A stretch of DNA of 64,000 bases from an uncultured Bacteroidales bacterium (GTDB lineage Bacteria > Bacteroidota > Bacteroidia > Bacteroidales > Paludibacteraceae): contig ONND01000005.1 in assembly GCA_900319105.1 (NCBI GenBank), forward strand, positions 62,001-126,000, given 5' to 3'. The notes beneath the pieces are model-generated. The model saw only the letters and a program-made list of their open reading frames with translations, had not been told where the DNA came from and did not search any database. Of the stretch, positions 1-8,051 are shown one piece after another. The translations under genes and the position numbers were made by a program. The number at the start of each line of letters is the position of its first letter. Position 1 is the stretch's first letter.

Positions 1-231
1 ACCAGACGAGACGCTGAGGTCAATTGAGAGGTCCTTGAGTTCTTCCGGCGAGGTCTTCGAGCCATCCACGATAAAATGCGAACGGTTAATATAGCATACC
101 AACGTATCGCTACCCGCTAAAGGAAGCGCCTCAAGCACGAGCCCCGGGTTCGTCTCCTTACCCGAATAATGGATCTCGCTTTCGCAGGCTACGAGGAGCG
201 GTATCAGCAATATATATATCCAGCGCTTCAT
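1..231 (-). CDS. Outer-membrane-associated lipoprotein, DUF4249-like (N-terminal part)
   Basis: First 77 residues of a protein that runs off the left edge. It opens MKRWIYILLIPLLVAC, a lipoprotein signal peptide with a lipobox ending at Cys16, so the mature protein should be lipid-anchored. The following text (ETNPGLVLEALPLAGSDTLVCYINRS and on) resembles the start of DUF4249 lipoproteins of Bacteroidota, which are usually encoded just after a TonB-dependent receptor with a carboxypeptidase-like domain. That is exactly the context: its ATG lies one base after the receptor stop, so the two are co-transcribed and probably form one uptake or surface system. Family assignment rests on context plus the N-terminus only. 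Confidence 0.7.
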   Translation of the reverse strand, partial: MKRWIYILLIPLLVACESEIHYSGKETNPGLVLEALPLAGSDTLVCYINRSHFIVDGSKTSPEELKDLSIDLSVSSG

Positions 232-232
232 C

Positions 233-2662
233 TCAGAACTTGAAGGTATAACTTAAACTCGGTAATATCGGTAACAAACTGAATTTATATAATTTTCCTT
301 CTCGCGGATAAACGAGAAAGGGATTGAGCCGGCAATACACATTGTATATGGATATATTGAGCATATGATCCCAGTCTGCATGCTTCTTATCCGGCAGATG
401 ACAAGTTGCGCCTAAATCCAGACGATGGTAGTCCGGCATCTTGAAATTATTTCGTTCACTGACGTAGTTAACTTCCGTTATTACTCCTTTCCCCGGGTGG
501 TCTATCTCACCATAGAGCCAGTCGTCGTATCGCTGTAAGGGCAAGGTGCCCCGTGTTCCGGTTCCATAGACGAATGTACCGGCAATCTCCCATTGTTTGT
601 TGATCTTGTATTGGAGCGTTACACTCAGATCATGCTCTCGGTCATACTTGGCATGAAAAGGTTTACCGAAGTTCAGTTCTTGCCCGGGTTTGTCAAACTG
701 GCGCATAGTACGGCTCCATGTATAGCCAATCCATCCGGTAAGGGCTCCGACGGTGCGTTTGGCAAGAACCTGTACGCCATAACTCCATCCGTCTCCCATC
801 ACCACCTGCGTCTGCCAGTTCTTACCGCCCATATACGACGCACCGTCTTTGTACTCCAACAGATTCAGCATTTTTTTATAATAGCCCTCCACGGACAGCT
901 CGACTTGGTTGCATATGTTATAGGTCACCCCTGCGGCTACCTGCATCGATCGCATAGGTGGCACTTTAGCAGTCACGGGCACCCATAGATCGGTAGGCAG
1001 CGAGACAGAACTATTCGAGAGCATATGTACGTACTGGGTCATATAGGCGTAACTGGCTTTGATCGCCACATCCTTATGCGGCAAGAAGCGCAGCCCGACA
1101 CGCGGCTCGAACGAGTAGTATGTCTTTCCTTCCGTATGATAGAGCGCGGCATGCAAGCCCGCATCACCTTTGAACCAGGTACATGGCGAATAGGTGTCCT
1201 CGATATAAACACCCGCCTCATGCGTATATACCGTACCGCCGACGGAGATTGTGGTATCCAGTCGCCCATCGGAGGTATTCACAAGGAAATGTCCCACCTG
1301 CGGATGGAAAGTATGCCATGTATAGTTTGCACCGAAATGCACCTCATTGCGTGCGTTCGGACGCCATTCGAAATGCGTCTGTGCTGTCAGATCAAGTATA
1401 TAGGAGTTGTAACCCGTCTCGCGTTCCGTAGCGGACGTCTTACCCTCTTTGAGTTGGTCTGTCTCCCTAAGTTTCAGTTTGTATTTATAGCGCATACAAC
1501 TGACCTGCGAGGTATTATACAATCGCCCGTTGAAGCGATGCTCGTAATGAACGGATCCGAAGATGTTCCCCCAGTTATAGCGCATTCTCATGTAGGTCGG
1601 TTCCTTGGGGTGTAAGGGATGACTGTTGCGAATACGGTTATAGATCACATCGTCGCCCATATAAAAGGATGCACTCAGCTTATCGTCGGCAGAAAAAGTA
1701 TGGGTCAGTTTGGCATTCACGTCATAGAAATAATACCCTCCGGTAGAGATGGAGTCACCTTTCGATTTGGCAGACGAAAGCGCCGTTGTGATCGGTAAGG
1801 CGAGCAGATCATAGAGTGTACGCCGGGCAGAAATGATAAAGGTTGTTTTCGCTTTCACTTTCTCTTTGTTCCGGAACCGCCGCCATTCGTCTTTTGTCCA
1901 ATATACCGGTCCCTCCACACTCAGTTTGGTAGAGACAATACCGACCGTCAGACTACCGTGGTAACCATAAGCATCACCGTCTTTCTGGCGCACATCAATG
2001 ATGGATGATAGCCGTCCGGCATACCGAGCCGGGAAATTACCCTCATAGAGGGTCACGTTCTTCACTGCATCTGCATTGAATACCGAGAAGAAGCCGAACA
2101 TATGATTGACCGAATAGAGGGGCACGCCGTCCAACATGATGAGGTTCTGATCCGGGCCGCCGCCACGTACGTAAAGTCCGGACGAACCTTCCGAGCCAGA
2201 CTGCACTCCCGGCAGTAACTGTATCGCCTTGATGATATCCACTTCGCCACCGATGGACGGAATACCTTTTATCTGCGACACCGGTACATCGACCGCCGAC
2301 ATCTGTACCGAGTGGGGACTGGAGAGCGATTGTCTGCCGGCCACTACTATCTCGTCTAACATCGTTGCTGTCATCAGCGGCATCTCCACCAGTGTATCCG
2401 TGTGCAGCATGAACGGCGCAGTCGGAAGGGCTTCATACCCGACATAGCCCGCCTGTAACTGCACTGAATCTCCAGGAAGCGTCAGCGAATAGAACCCATT
2501 CACGTTCGTCACCGTTCCAGTTCCGCTATACATATCTACCACCGTTGCTCCAATGAGACGTTCGCCGGTCTTGGCATCCAGCACGTAACCGCTTATCGTG
2601 GGATTCTTACCCCACATCATAAGCGGCATCACAGATGCTATCAGACCGACCACATACCTCAT
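233..2662 (-). CDS. TonB-dependent outer-membrane receptor with carboxypeptidase-like N-terminal domain
   Basis: 809 residues. After a signal peptide (about residues 1-18) comes a CarboxypepD_reg-like domain (about 22-105; GYVLDAKTGERLIGATV), then a plug domain (about 125-225; EVDIIKAIQLLPGVQSGSEG and YVRGGGPDQNLIMLDGVPLY) and a long beta-barrel ending in an aromatic residue (SYTFKF), as expected for BAM-inserted barrels. It would import a ligand across the outer membrane using TonB-ExbBD energy; an ExbB-ExbD-TonB set lies at 61.6-63.5 kb. There is no SusD partner; the downstream gene is a DUF4249-like lipoprotein, which argues against a classic glycan SusCD pair. The ligand cannot be told from sequence. 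Confidence 0.93.
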   Translation of the reverse strand: MRYVVGLIASVMPLMMWGKNPTISGYVLDAKTGERLIGATVVDMYSGTGTVTNVNGFYSLTLPGDSVQLQAGYVGYEALPTAPFMLHTDTLVEMPLMTATMLDEIVVAGRQSLSSPHSVQMSAVDVPVSQIKGIPSIGGEVDIIKAIQLLPGVQSGSEGSSGLYVRGGGPDQNLIMLDGVPLYSVNHMFGFFSVFNADAVKNVTLYEGNFPARYAGRLSSIIDVRQKDGDAYGYHGSLTVGIVSTKLSVEGPVYWTKDEWRRFRNKEKVKAKTTFIISARRTLYDLLALPITTALSSAKSKGDSISTGGYYFYDVNAKLTHTFSADDKLSASFYMGDDVIYNRIRNSHPLHPKEPTYMRMRYNWGNIFGSVHYEHRFNGRLYNTSQVSCMRYKYKLKLRETDQLKEGKTSATERETGYNSYILDLTAQTHFEWRPNARNEVHFGANYTWHTFHPQVGHFLVNTSDGRLDTTISVGGTVYTHEAGVYIEDTYSPCTWFKGDAGLHAALYHTEGKTYYSFEPRVGLRFLPHKDVAIKASYAYMTQYVHMLSNSSVSLPTDLWVPVTAKVPPMRSMQVAAGVTYNICNQVELSVEGYYKKMLNLLEYKDGASYMGGKNWQTQVVMGDGWSYGVQVLAKRTVGALTGWIGYTWSRTMRQFDKPGQELNFGKPFHAKYDREHDLSVTLQYKINKQWEIAGTFVYGTGTRGTLPLQRYDDWLYGEIDHPGKGVITEVNYVSERNNFKMPDYHRLDLGATCHLPDKKHADWDHMLNISIYNVYCRLNPFLVYPREGKLYKFSLLPILPSLSYTFKF

Positions 2663-2672
2663 ACACAGCCGT

Positions 2673-4100
2673 TTAGAAGAATAACTTCAAGATATCATTT
2701 CCGTTCGCCAATACCAACAATGCAATCAAGATCCAGAAACCCACTTCGTTGGCTTTCTCAAGGAACTTATCGCTTGGTTTGCGACGAGTGATCATTTCCA
2801 CTAACAGGAATAGTATATATCCACCATCCAGGGCAGGAATCGGCAGGAAGTTCATGAATGCCAGAACAATACTAAGGAAGGCTGTCATATGCCAGAACAG
2901 GTACCAACTCCATTGCGAGGGGAACATCGAGCCGATGGCTCCGAATCCGCCGACAGACTGTGCTCCTTCTTTGGTAAATACCAAGCGGAACTGCTTGACG
3001 TACATCGCGAGGATATCCCAGCCGTATTGGATACCTGCGGGAATGGCCTGCCAAAATGTATAGTCGGTCTGCTCGAAGGCAAAGATATCGAGTTTGGGAA
3101 CAATACCCAATTTACATTGGTCGCCCAAGAATGCACGGGTTGTCATTAACTCGCCATGACGATAGAATTCAACCGTGACCGAATCGCACGGATAGCGTTG
3201 CAATTCTTCCGTAAGGAGAATATTACAGGGCGTTGCTACGCCGTTAACCGCTACTATACTATCGCCCTTCTCTATACCCGCGAAAGCCGCCGAGTTATCC
3301 GGTAAGACCGAATCCACGACAAACGGGATCCACTCAGCCACCAGGGTGTAACGGCGTTTCTGATAGTTCTTATCCGAGCGTGCTTTCTCGCGCTCAGCCT
3401 TATCAAACGCATTCTGTTTCGCCAGATAGCGTGTACCAAGGTCTTCGGACAGCGTCAGTTGGATGGTATCGTTACCGCGTAACACCGTTATATGACGTTT
3501 GCCTTCTATGATCATCGCCTGCACCGCTTCGCCTAAAGTACCTGGTTCTTCTCCGTCCACCGTGAGAATCTTATCCTGTTGTTCAAATCCCTCGTCCAGC
3601 ATGATCTGGGAGTAATAGAGTCCGGTCGTGACGTTGCGCAGCGGCAATGTACTCTGCCCCCAAGTCCATAGCATCAGGATGAAGATCACAATCGCTCCAA
3701 TAAAATTGACGAGAATACCGCCCATGATGATCAGTAGTCGCTGCCACGCCGGCTTGGAGCGGAACTCCCATTCCTGCGGTTCAGCCGCCAAATCCTCCGT
3801 CGAGTGCGTCTCATCGACCATTCCACCTATCGCGCAATAACCGCCGAAAGGCAGCCATCCGATTCCCCACTCTGTTGTCTCGGGATGTTTGTTCCATTCC
3901 TCGTCCTCATTGGGAGCGAAGAACTTAACATGCCATTTGCCGTCGAATTTCTTAAACCGGACGATACTCGTCCAGGGATTGAAGAACATATAGAATTTCT
4001 CCACGCGTACATGAAAAATCTTAGCGAACGTGAAGTGCCCCAACTCGTGTATCAGCACGAGAAAAGAAAGGGCGAGTAACAATTGAATTGCTTGTACCAT
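2673..4100 (-). CDS. rseP: Site-2 intramembrane zinc metalloprotease RseP
   Basis: 475 residues, family M50. The zinc motif HELGH is at residues 18-22 in the first membrane helix (LLLALSFLVLIHELGHFTFAK) and the second motif, NFLPIPALDGG, is near residue 420, giving the third ligand Asp. Between them lie PDZ-like segments (for example PDNSAAFAGIEKGDSIVAVNG around 270-290). RseP-type proteases cut single-pass membrane substrates such as anti-sigma factors and remnant signal peptides. The gene sits 18 bp from dxr, the usual dxr-rseP arrangement in Bacteroidota. The target in this organism is not visible here. Confidence 0.95.
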   Translation of the reverse strand: MVQAIQLLLALSFLVLIHELGHFTFAKIFHVRVEKFYMFFNPWTSIVRFKKFDGKWHVKFFAPNEDEEWNKHPETTEWGIGWLPFGGYCAIGGMVDETHSTEDLAAEPQEWEFRSKPAWQRLLIIMGGILVNFIGAIVIFILMLWTWGQSTLPLRNVTTGLYYSQIMLDEGFEQQDKILTVDGEEPGTLGEAVQAMIIEGKRHITVLRGNDTIQLTLSEDLGTRYLAKQNAFDKAEREKARSDKNYQKRRYTLVAEWIPFVVDSVLPDNSAAFAGIEKGDSIVAVNGVATPCNILLTEELQRYPCDSVTVEFYRHGELMTTRAFLGDQCKLGIVPKLDIFAFEQTDYTFWQAIPAGIQYGWDILAMYVKQFRLVFTKEGAQSVGGFGAIGSMFPSQWSWYLFWHMTAFLSIVLAFMNFLPIPALDGGYILFLLVEMITRRKPSDKFLEKANEVGFWILIALLVLANGNDILKLFF

Positions 4101-4103
4101 AAT

Positions 4104-4138
4104 TCATTTACCATTTATTCATTTACCATGTACCATTT
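4104..4138. repeat. 7-bp tandem array (CATTTAC type) at the dxr-rseP junction
   Basis: About five imperfect units based on CATTTAC. Read on the minus strand, the array supplies the last residues and stop codon of Dxr (EQMVHGK, stop at 4119) and the 18-bp spacer before rseP. Confidence 0.75.
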
Positions 4139-5282
4139 GCTCCGCGAGACGGCGAGCCTCAGCGTCTGAGGCGACATAGTCCTCATAAACCGGTTTTGTA
4201 ATGAATACCGTATTATCCATCGTATTGGCGATGATGTCGCTCATCTGCAGGAAACCGCATCTTCCTTCACGGAAAGCCAGGTTAGCCACCTCGTTAGCGG
4301 CATTGAGTACGCAGGGCATATTTCCTCCGCGTCGCATTGCTTCGTACGCCAACCCCAAATTCGGGAAACGTGCCAAGTCGGGTTCTTCGAAACTCAGATC
4401 CTTCAAAGCAAGCAGGTTCGCACGGGGAAAATCGCTCTTCAGCCGTTCGGGGAAGGAGAGGGCGTATTGGATAGGCAGCCGCATGTCGGGTGCACCGAGT
4501 TGCGCCTTGATGGCTCCGTCTGTGAACTGCACCGCCGAATGGACGATCGACTGCGGATGAACGAGCACTTGGATCTTCTCCACCGGCACACCGAACAACC
4601 ATTTGGCCTCGATGACCTCAAATCCCTTGTTCATCATAGAGGCGGAATCGATAGTTATCTTCGCGCCCATAGACCAATTGGGGTGCTTAAGAGCGTCGGC
4701 TGCTGTCACGGTTTTCATCTGTTCGAGGCTGAAGGTACGGAAAGGCCCGCCACTCGCCGTCAGAAGGATTTTCTCTATCTCGTTTTGGTCTTCGCCAACA
4801 AGGCTCTGGAAGATAGCACTGTGTTCGCTATCCACCGGTAAGATTGGCGTATGATGCTTCGCTGCGAGGTCACATATGATCTCACCCGCCACGACGAGTG
4901 TCTCCTTGTTCGCGAGGGCTATCGTCTTACCCGCTTTAATTGCCTCTATGGTAGGTCTGAGACCTGCATAGCCGACCATCGCAGCCACGACGATGTCGAT
5001 ACTCGGCATCGTCACTACATCGGCTATCGCATCCGCTCCACTCCATATTTTCCCCTCAAAACCGACGTCTGACAGCCGATGGCTGAGTTCCTCATACAGC
5101 GTCTCATCGGCAATACACACCACTTCGGGTCGGAACTCTGACGCCTGCTCTACCAGTTTGTCAATACTCCTATTCGCACAAAGCGCGTACACACTATAGC
5201 GCTCGGGGTACGCCCGCACTACGTCCAGCGTCTGTGTGCCGATCGAACCCGTCGAGCCTAATATACAAAGTTGCTTTACCAT
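4119..5282 (-). CDS. dxr: 1-deoxy-D-xylulose 5-phosphate reductoisomerase
   Basis: 387 residues, normal length. Converts DXP to 2-C-methyl-D-erythritol 4-phosphate with NADPH, the first committed MEP-pathway step. The NADPH-binding motif GSTGSIGTQTLDVV is at residues 8-21; the metal and substrate region DSEHSAIFQ is near 150 and MGAKITIDSASMMNKGFE near 205-222. Other MEP genes in the window are ispG (15.0 kb) and dxs (52.5 kb). Its start overlaps the end of the upstream M23-like gene by 7 bp, so translation is probably coupled. The final few residues are encoded by a 7-bp tandem array, so the C-terminus may differ from relatives. Confidence 0.97.
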   Translation of the reverse strand: MVKQLCILGSTGSIGTQTLDVVRAYPERYSVYALCANRSIDKLVEQASEFRPEVVCIADETLYEELSHRLSDVGFEGKIWSGADAIADVVTMPSIDIVVAAMVGYAGLRPTIEAIKAGKTIALANKETLVVAGEIICDLAAKHHTPILPVDSEHSAIFQSLVGEDQNEIEKILLTASGGPFRTFSLEQMKTVTAADALKHPNWSMGAKITIDSASMMNKGFEVIEAKWLFGVPVEKIQVLVHPQSIVHSAVQFTDGAIKAQLGAPDMRLPIQYALSFPERLKSDFPRANLLALKDLSFEEPDLARFPNLGLAYEAMRRGGNMPCVLNAANEVANLAFREGRCGFLQMSDIIANTMDNTVFITKPVYEDYVASDAEARRLAEQMVHGK

Positions 5283-6088
5283 ACAATCACCTCCTCGGGG
5301 TTAACAAACCTCCCGGCCTCCCAGATTTCAAACACCAGTTCTTTCTCACCGTCCATGATACCGATGGCCTCGCCGGCCTCTACCAACGCGCCCTGTATCT
5401 TCAGCGGTTTCGCCACATGGCGGTAGATGGACATATACGGCGTATGTTGTACAATAAGGGTATAGGTGTTATCCTCCGCCCTCTCAGCCAACACGACGTG
5501 CCCTCGCATGATAGAGAGCACGTTCTCATTCCGCGCTGTCTTTACCCACACGGCATACTGATGTTCATCGGGTTCGGCAGACTGCATGATCACCCCGCGC
5601 ACGGGGCGGTACAACTGCGGCATCGTTTTGCTCAACGCATTTTCGTAGAGCGAGAGACGTTCGTGCTCTTTCTGTTCGTATTGGGCGATGAAAGCCTCGG
5701 TCACTTCGTTGCGTTGCTGTTCGAGTATCTGCGCACGCTCCACTCGCTGCAGCGAGTCCAGGCTACGCACACTGTCGGTCTCTATATCGCCGGCGGTGAG
5801 CTGCTTGATCACATCCAGGTACTGCCGTTGCAGCGTCAAGTCCGCCTGCAGGCTATCGACCCGAGCAGACTCTTGTACCAACTGCTGACGAAGGCTCGCA
5901 CTATACCCCGGCAATATATTGCGCAGCGGGGTATAAACGATCAGTACGGACAGCAACACAATCAGTGCGATGATGGACAGCGTAATCATGCTGATAGCAC
6001 CCAACAGACTGACGCGGAAGTGAAACACTTCGCGCAGCGTGATGTCATCCAGCATCGCCAACCGGTATTTATGTCGTTTACTAGCCAT
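5276..6088 (-). CDS. Membrane-anchored M23-like protein with degenerate zinc site
   Basis: 270 residues from ATG 6088, which overlaps the fumarase stop (TAATG); an upstream in-frame ATG at 6112 lies inside fumarase and is less likely. One membrane helix (about 30-55), a coiled-coil region (65-150), then an M23/LytM-like beta domain (about 160-270). Active M23 endopeptidases carry HxGxD and HxH zinc motifs. Here the first reads HQYAVWV (His176 kept, Asp replaced by Trp181) and the last is LVFEIW (251-256) where HLHFEI is expected, so the zinc site looks lost. It may act as a cell-wall scaffold or amidase activator, as EnvC does, rather than as an enzyme. Dxr neighbours of this kind are common in Bacteroidota. 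Confidence 0.85.
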   Translation of the reverse strand: MASKRHKYRLAMLDDITLREVFHFRVSLLGAISMITLSIIALIVLLSVLIVYTPLRNILPGYSASLRQQLVQESARVDSLQADLTLQRQYLDVIKQLTAGDIETDSVRSLDSLQRVERAQILEQQRNEVTEAFIAQYEQKEHERLSLYENALSKTMPQLYRPVRGVIMQSAEPDEHQYAVWVKTARNENVLSIMRGHVVLAERAEDNTYTLIVQHTPYMSIYRHVAKPLKIQGALVEAGEAIGIMDGEKELVFEIWEAGRFVNPEEVIVW

Positions 6089-7728
6089 TAGAGAATCGTG
6101 CAGCCCGCGCAAGGCTTAAGTTGCTTAAAGAAATCATTTCCTTTATCGTCCACGAGGATGAAAGCGGGGAAATTCTCCACTTCGATCTTCCAGATAGCCT
6201 CCATGCCGAGTTCCGGGTACTCGACGCACTCGATGGACTTGATATTATTCTGCGCCAGGATAGCGGCAGGGCCACCGATGGAACCGAGATAGAAGCCGCC
6301 GTGTTTCCGGCAAGCATTGGTAACGTCGATAGAGCGGTTACCCTTTGCGAGCATGATCAGCGAGCCTCCGTGATCCTGGAACTCATCTACGTACGGATCC
6401 ATACGACCTGCCGTGGTCGGGCCCATCGAACCGCAAGCCATACCTGCCGGAGTCTTCGCCGGGCCGGCATAGTAGATCGGATGATTCTTGAGGTACTCCG
6501 GCATCGGTTCGCCTGCATCCAGACGCGCTTTGATCTTCGCATGAGCGATGTCACGGCCGACGATGATGGTTCCGTTGAGGGAGAGACGCGTGCCGATCGG
6601 GTATTTCGTCAGGATCGCGCAAACATCCTTCATCGGCTGGTTGAGGTCGATACGTACGGCATCGCCTTCGCCTGCCTGACGCAGTTCTTCCGGAATAAGG
6701 GATGCAGGGTTGTTATCGAGTTTCTCAATCCATATACCGTCTTTGTTGATCTTGCATTTGATGTTACGGTCGGCCGAGCAGCTAACGCCGAGACCGATCG
6801 GGCAGCTGGCGCCGTGACGCGGCAGACGAACGACACGTACGTCGTGCGCCATGTATTTACCGCCAAACTGTGCGCCAAGACCGATCTTGTAGGCCTCTTG
6901 CAGGAGTTGTTTCTCGAGTTCGATATCGCGGAAAGCTCGTCCGGTCTCGTCACCGGTCGTCGGCAGCGAGTCGTAATAATGGGTGCTCGCCAATTTGACC
7001 GTCAGCAGGTTCTTCTCAGCACTCGTACCGCCGATGACAATCGCGATGTGGTAAGGCGGACAAGCAGCAGTACCGAGGGATTTCATCTTCTCCACAAGGA
7101 AAGGAATGAGCGTACCGGGGTTCTGGATACGTGCTTTGGTCTCCTGATAGAGATAGGTCTTGTTAGCCGATCCGCCGCCCTTGGTCACGCAAAGGAAACG
7201 ATACTCGTTGCCTTCGGTTGCCTCCAAGTCAATCTGTGCAGGCAGGTTGCATTTGGTGTTCACCTCGTCGTACATATTGAGCGGTGCGTTCTGCGAATAA
7301 CGCAAGTTGCATTCGGTATATGTGTTATAAACACCTTTACTCAGCGCTTCCTCATCGCAGAAACCGGTCCATACTTCCTGCCCCTTCTCGCCGTGGATGA
7401 TAGCAGTTCCGGTATCCTGACAAAGTGGAAGTTGTCCTTTGCAAGCCACTTCTGCATTGCGCAGGAAAGTGAGCGCAACGTATTTGTCGTTCGCCGAAGC
7501 CTCCGGGTCGCGCAGGATCTTCGCCACCTGCTCGTTATGCGAGCGACGCAGCATAAAACTGACGTCATGAAAAGCCTGTTGTGCCATGAGGGTCAATGCC
7601 TCCGGCTGTACTTTGAGGATTTCGTGTCCTTCGAACTCGCTGACCGACACATAGTCCTTGGTCAGCAGATAATACTCCGTCTCGTCCTTGCCGAGTTGGA
7701 ACATGGGTGCATACTTAAATTCAGCCAT
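6088..7728 (-). CDS. fumA: Fumarate hydratase, class I (4Fe-4S)
   Basis: 546 residues. Interconverts fumarate and malate. It has both class I parts: the N-terminal alpha-like region ([14 protein letters not shown] near 100; [12 protein letters not shown] near 190; [17 protein letters not shown] near 285; [13 protein letters not shown] near 310) and the C-terminal beta-like swivelling domain ([18 protein letters not shown] near 390; [20 protein letters not shown] near 425). Cysteines for an oxygen-sensitive cluster are present, which fits an anaerobe. A clear promoter lies at 7793-7823, so this gene heads the transcript running into the M23-like gene and dxr. The symbol is by similarity to the FumA/FumB class. 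Confidence 0.96.
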   Translation of the reverse strand: MAEFKYAPMFQLGKDETEYYLLTKDYVSVSEFEGHEILKVQPEALTLMAQQAFHDVSFMLRRSHNEQVAKILRDPEASANDKYVALTFLRNAEVACKGQLPLCQDTGTAIIHGEKGQEVWTGFCDEEALSKGVYNTYTECNLRYSQNAPLNMYDEVNTKCNLPAQIDLEATEGNEYRFLCVTKGGGSANKTYLYQETKARIQNPGTLIPFLVEKMKSLGTAACPPYHIAIVIGGTSAEKNLLTVKLASTHYYDSLPTTGDETGRAFRDIELEKQLLQEAYKIGLGAQFGGKYMAHDVRVVRLPRHGASCPIGLGVSCSADRNIKCKINKDGIWIEKLDNNPASLIPEELRQAGEGDAVRIDLNQPMKDVCAILTKYPIGTRLSLNGTIIVGRDIAHAKIKARLDAGEPMPEYLKNHPIYYAGPAKTPAGMACGSMGPTTAGRMDPYVDEFQDHGGSLIMLAKGNRSIDVTNACRKHGGFYLGSIGGPAAILAQNNIKSIECVEYPELGMEAIWKIEVENFPAFILVDDKGNDFFKQLKPCAGCTIL

Positions 7729-7792
7729 ACTATATATATTTTATTATCAACGATTTAACAGGGTGCTTTTCCGCACCGTATAAAATGCGCTG

Positions 7793-7823
7793 CAAAGGTA
7801 CTGCTTTTTTTTGACATATGCAA
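7793..7823 (-). promoter_or_regulatory. Promoter of fumarase operon
   Basis: On the minus strand TTG, 20 bp, TACCTTTG: the Bacteroidetes -33/-7 pair. The spacer carries the TATGTC plus A-run core seen at other promoters here. Confidence 0.85.
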
Positions 7824-7849
7824 GAAAAATCAAAGATTTTTATTGGAAA

Positions 7850-7887
7850 CCCCCTCCGACTCCCCCTCAAGGGGAGGGAAGGTCCCC
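7850..7887. repeat. GC-rich palindrome (family B), intergenic copy
   Basis: CCCCTCCGACTCCCCCTC followed by AAGGGGAGGGAAGG: an imperfect palindrome matching copies found inside several genes of this window. Confidence 0.7.
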
Positions 7888-7925
7888 AAAAAGTTCCAAA
7901 TTTGGCTGATTCATTAAAAAAATGA

Positions 7926-8043
7926 CATTGCACTATTTGCACTATTTGCACTTTGGAACGGGAAAGTGCAAAAAGTGCAGAAAGTGCAAAGTAAAATAAA
8001 ATGATATGGGATTTTAAAGTCTCAAAAGTCTCAGAGTCTCATT
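7926..8043. repeat. 9-bp tandem repeats in the fumA-GH97 gap
   Basis: Within the 323-bp gap: three TTGCACTAT-like units (7928-7953), three inverted AAAGTGCAA-like units (7962-7991) that can pair with them as a hairpin, and three AAAGTCTCA-like units (8016-8040). No gene is seen here apart from the fumarase promoter and palindrome listed separately. Confidence 0.65.
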
Positions 8044-8051
8044 GCAAATTT

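Noticed and set aside
233-2662. SusC-type glycan receptor
   Set aside because: No SusD gene follows; the next gene is a DUF4249-like lipoprotein and the protein is shorter than a usual SusC.
5276-6088. Active M23 peptidase
   Set aside because: Two of the expected zinc-ligand motifs are missing, so catalytic activity is not claimed.
6121-7758. Open frame of 545 codons on the plus strand opposite fumarase
   Set aside because: It is the mirror of a strongly conserved gene; the protein has no recognisable motif, and the minus-strand gene has a promoter and family signatures throughout.
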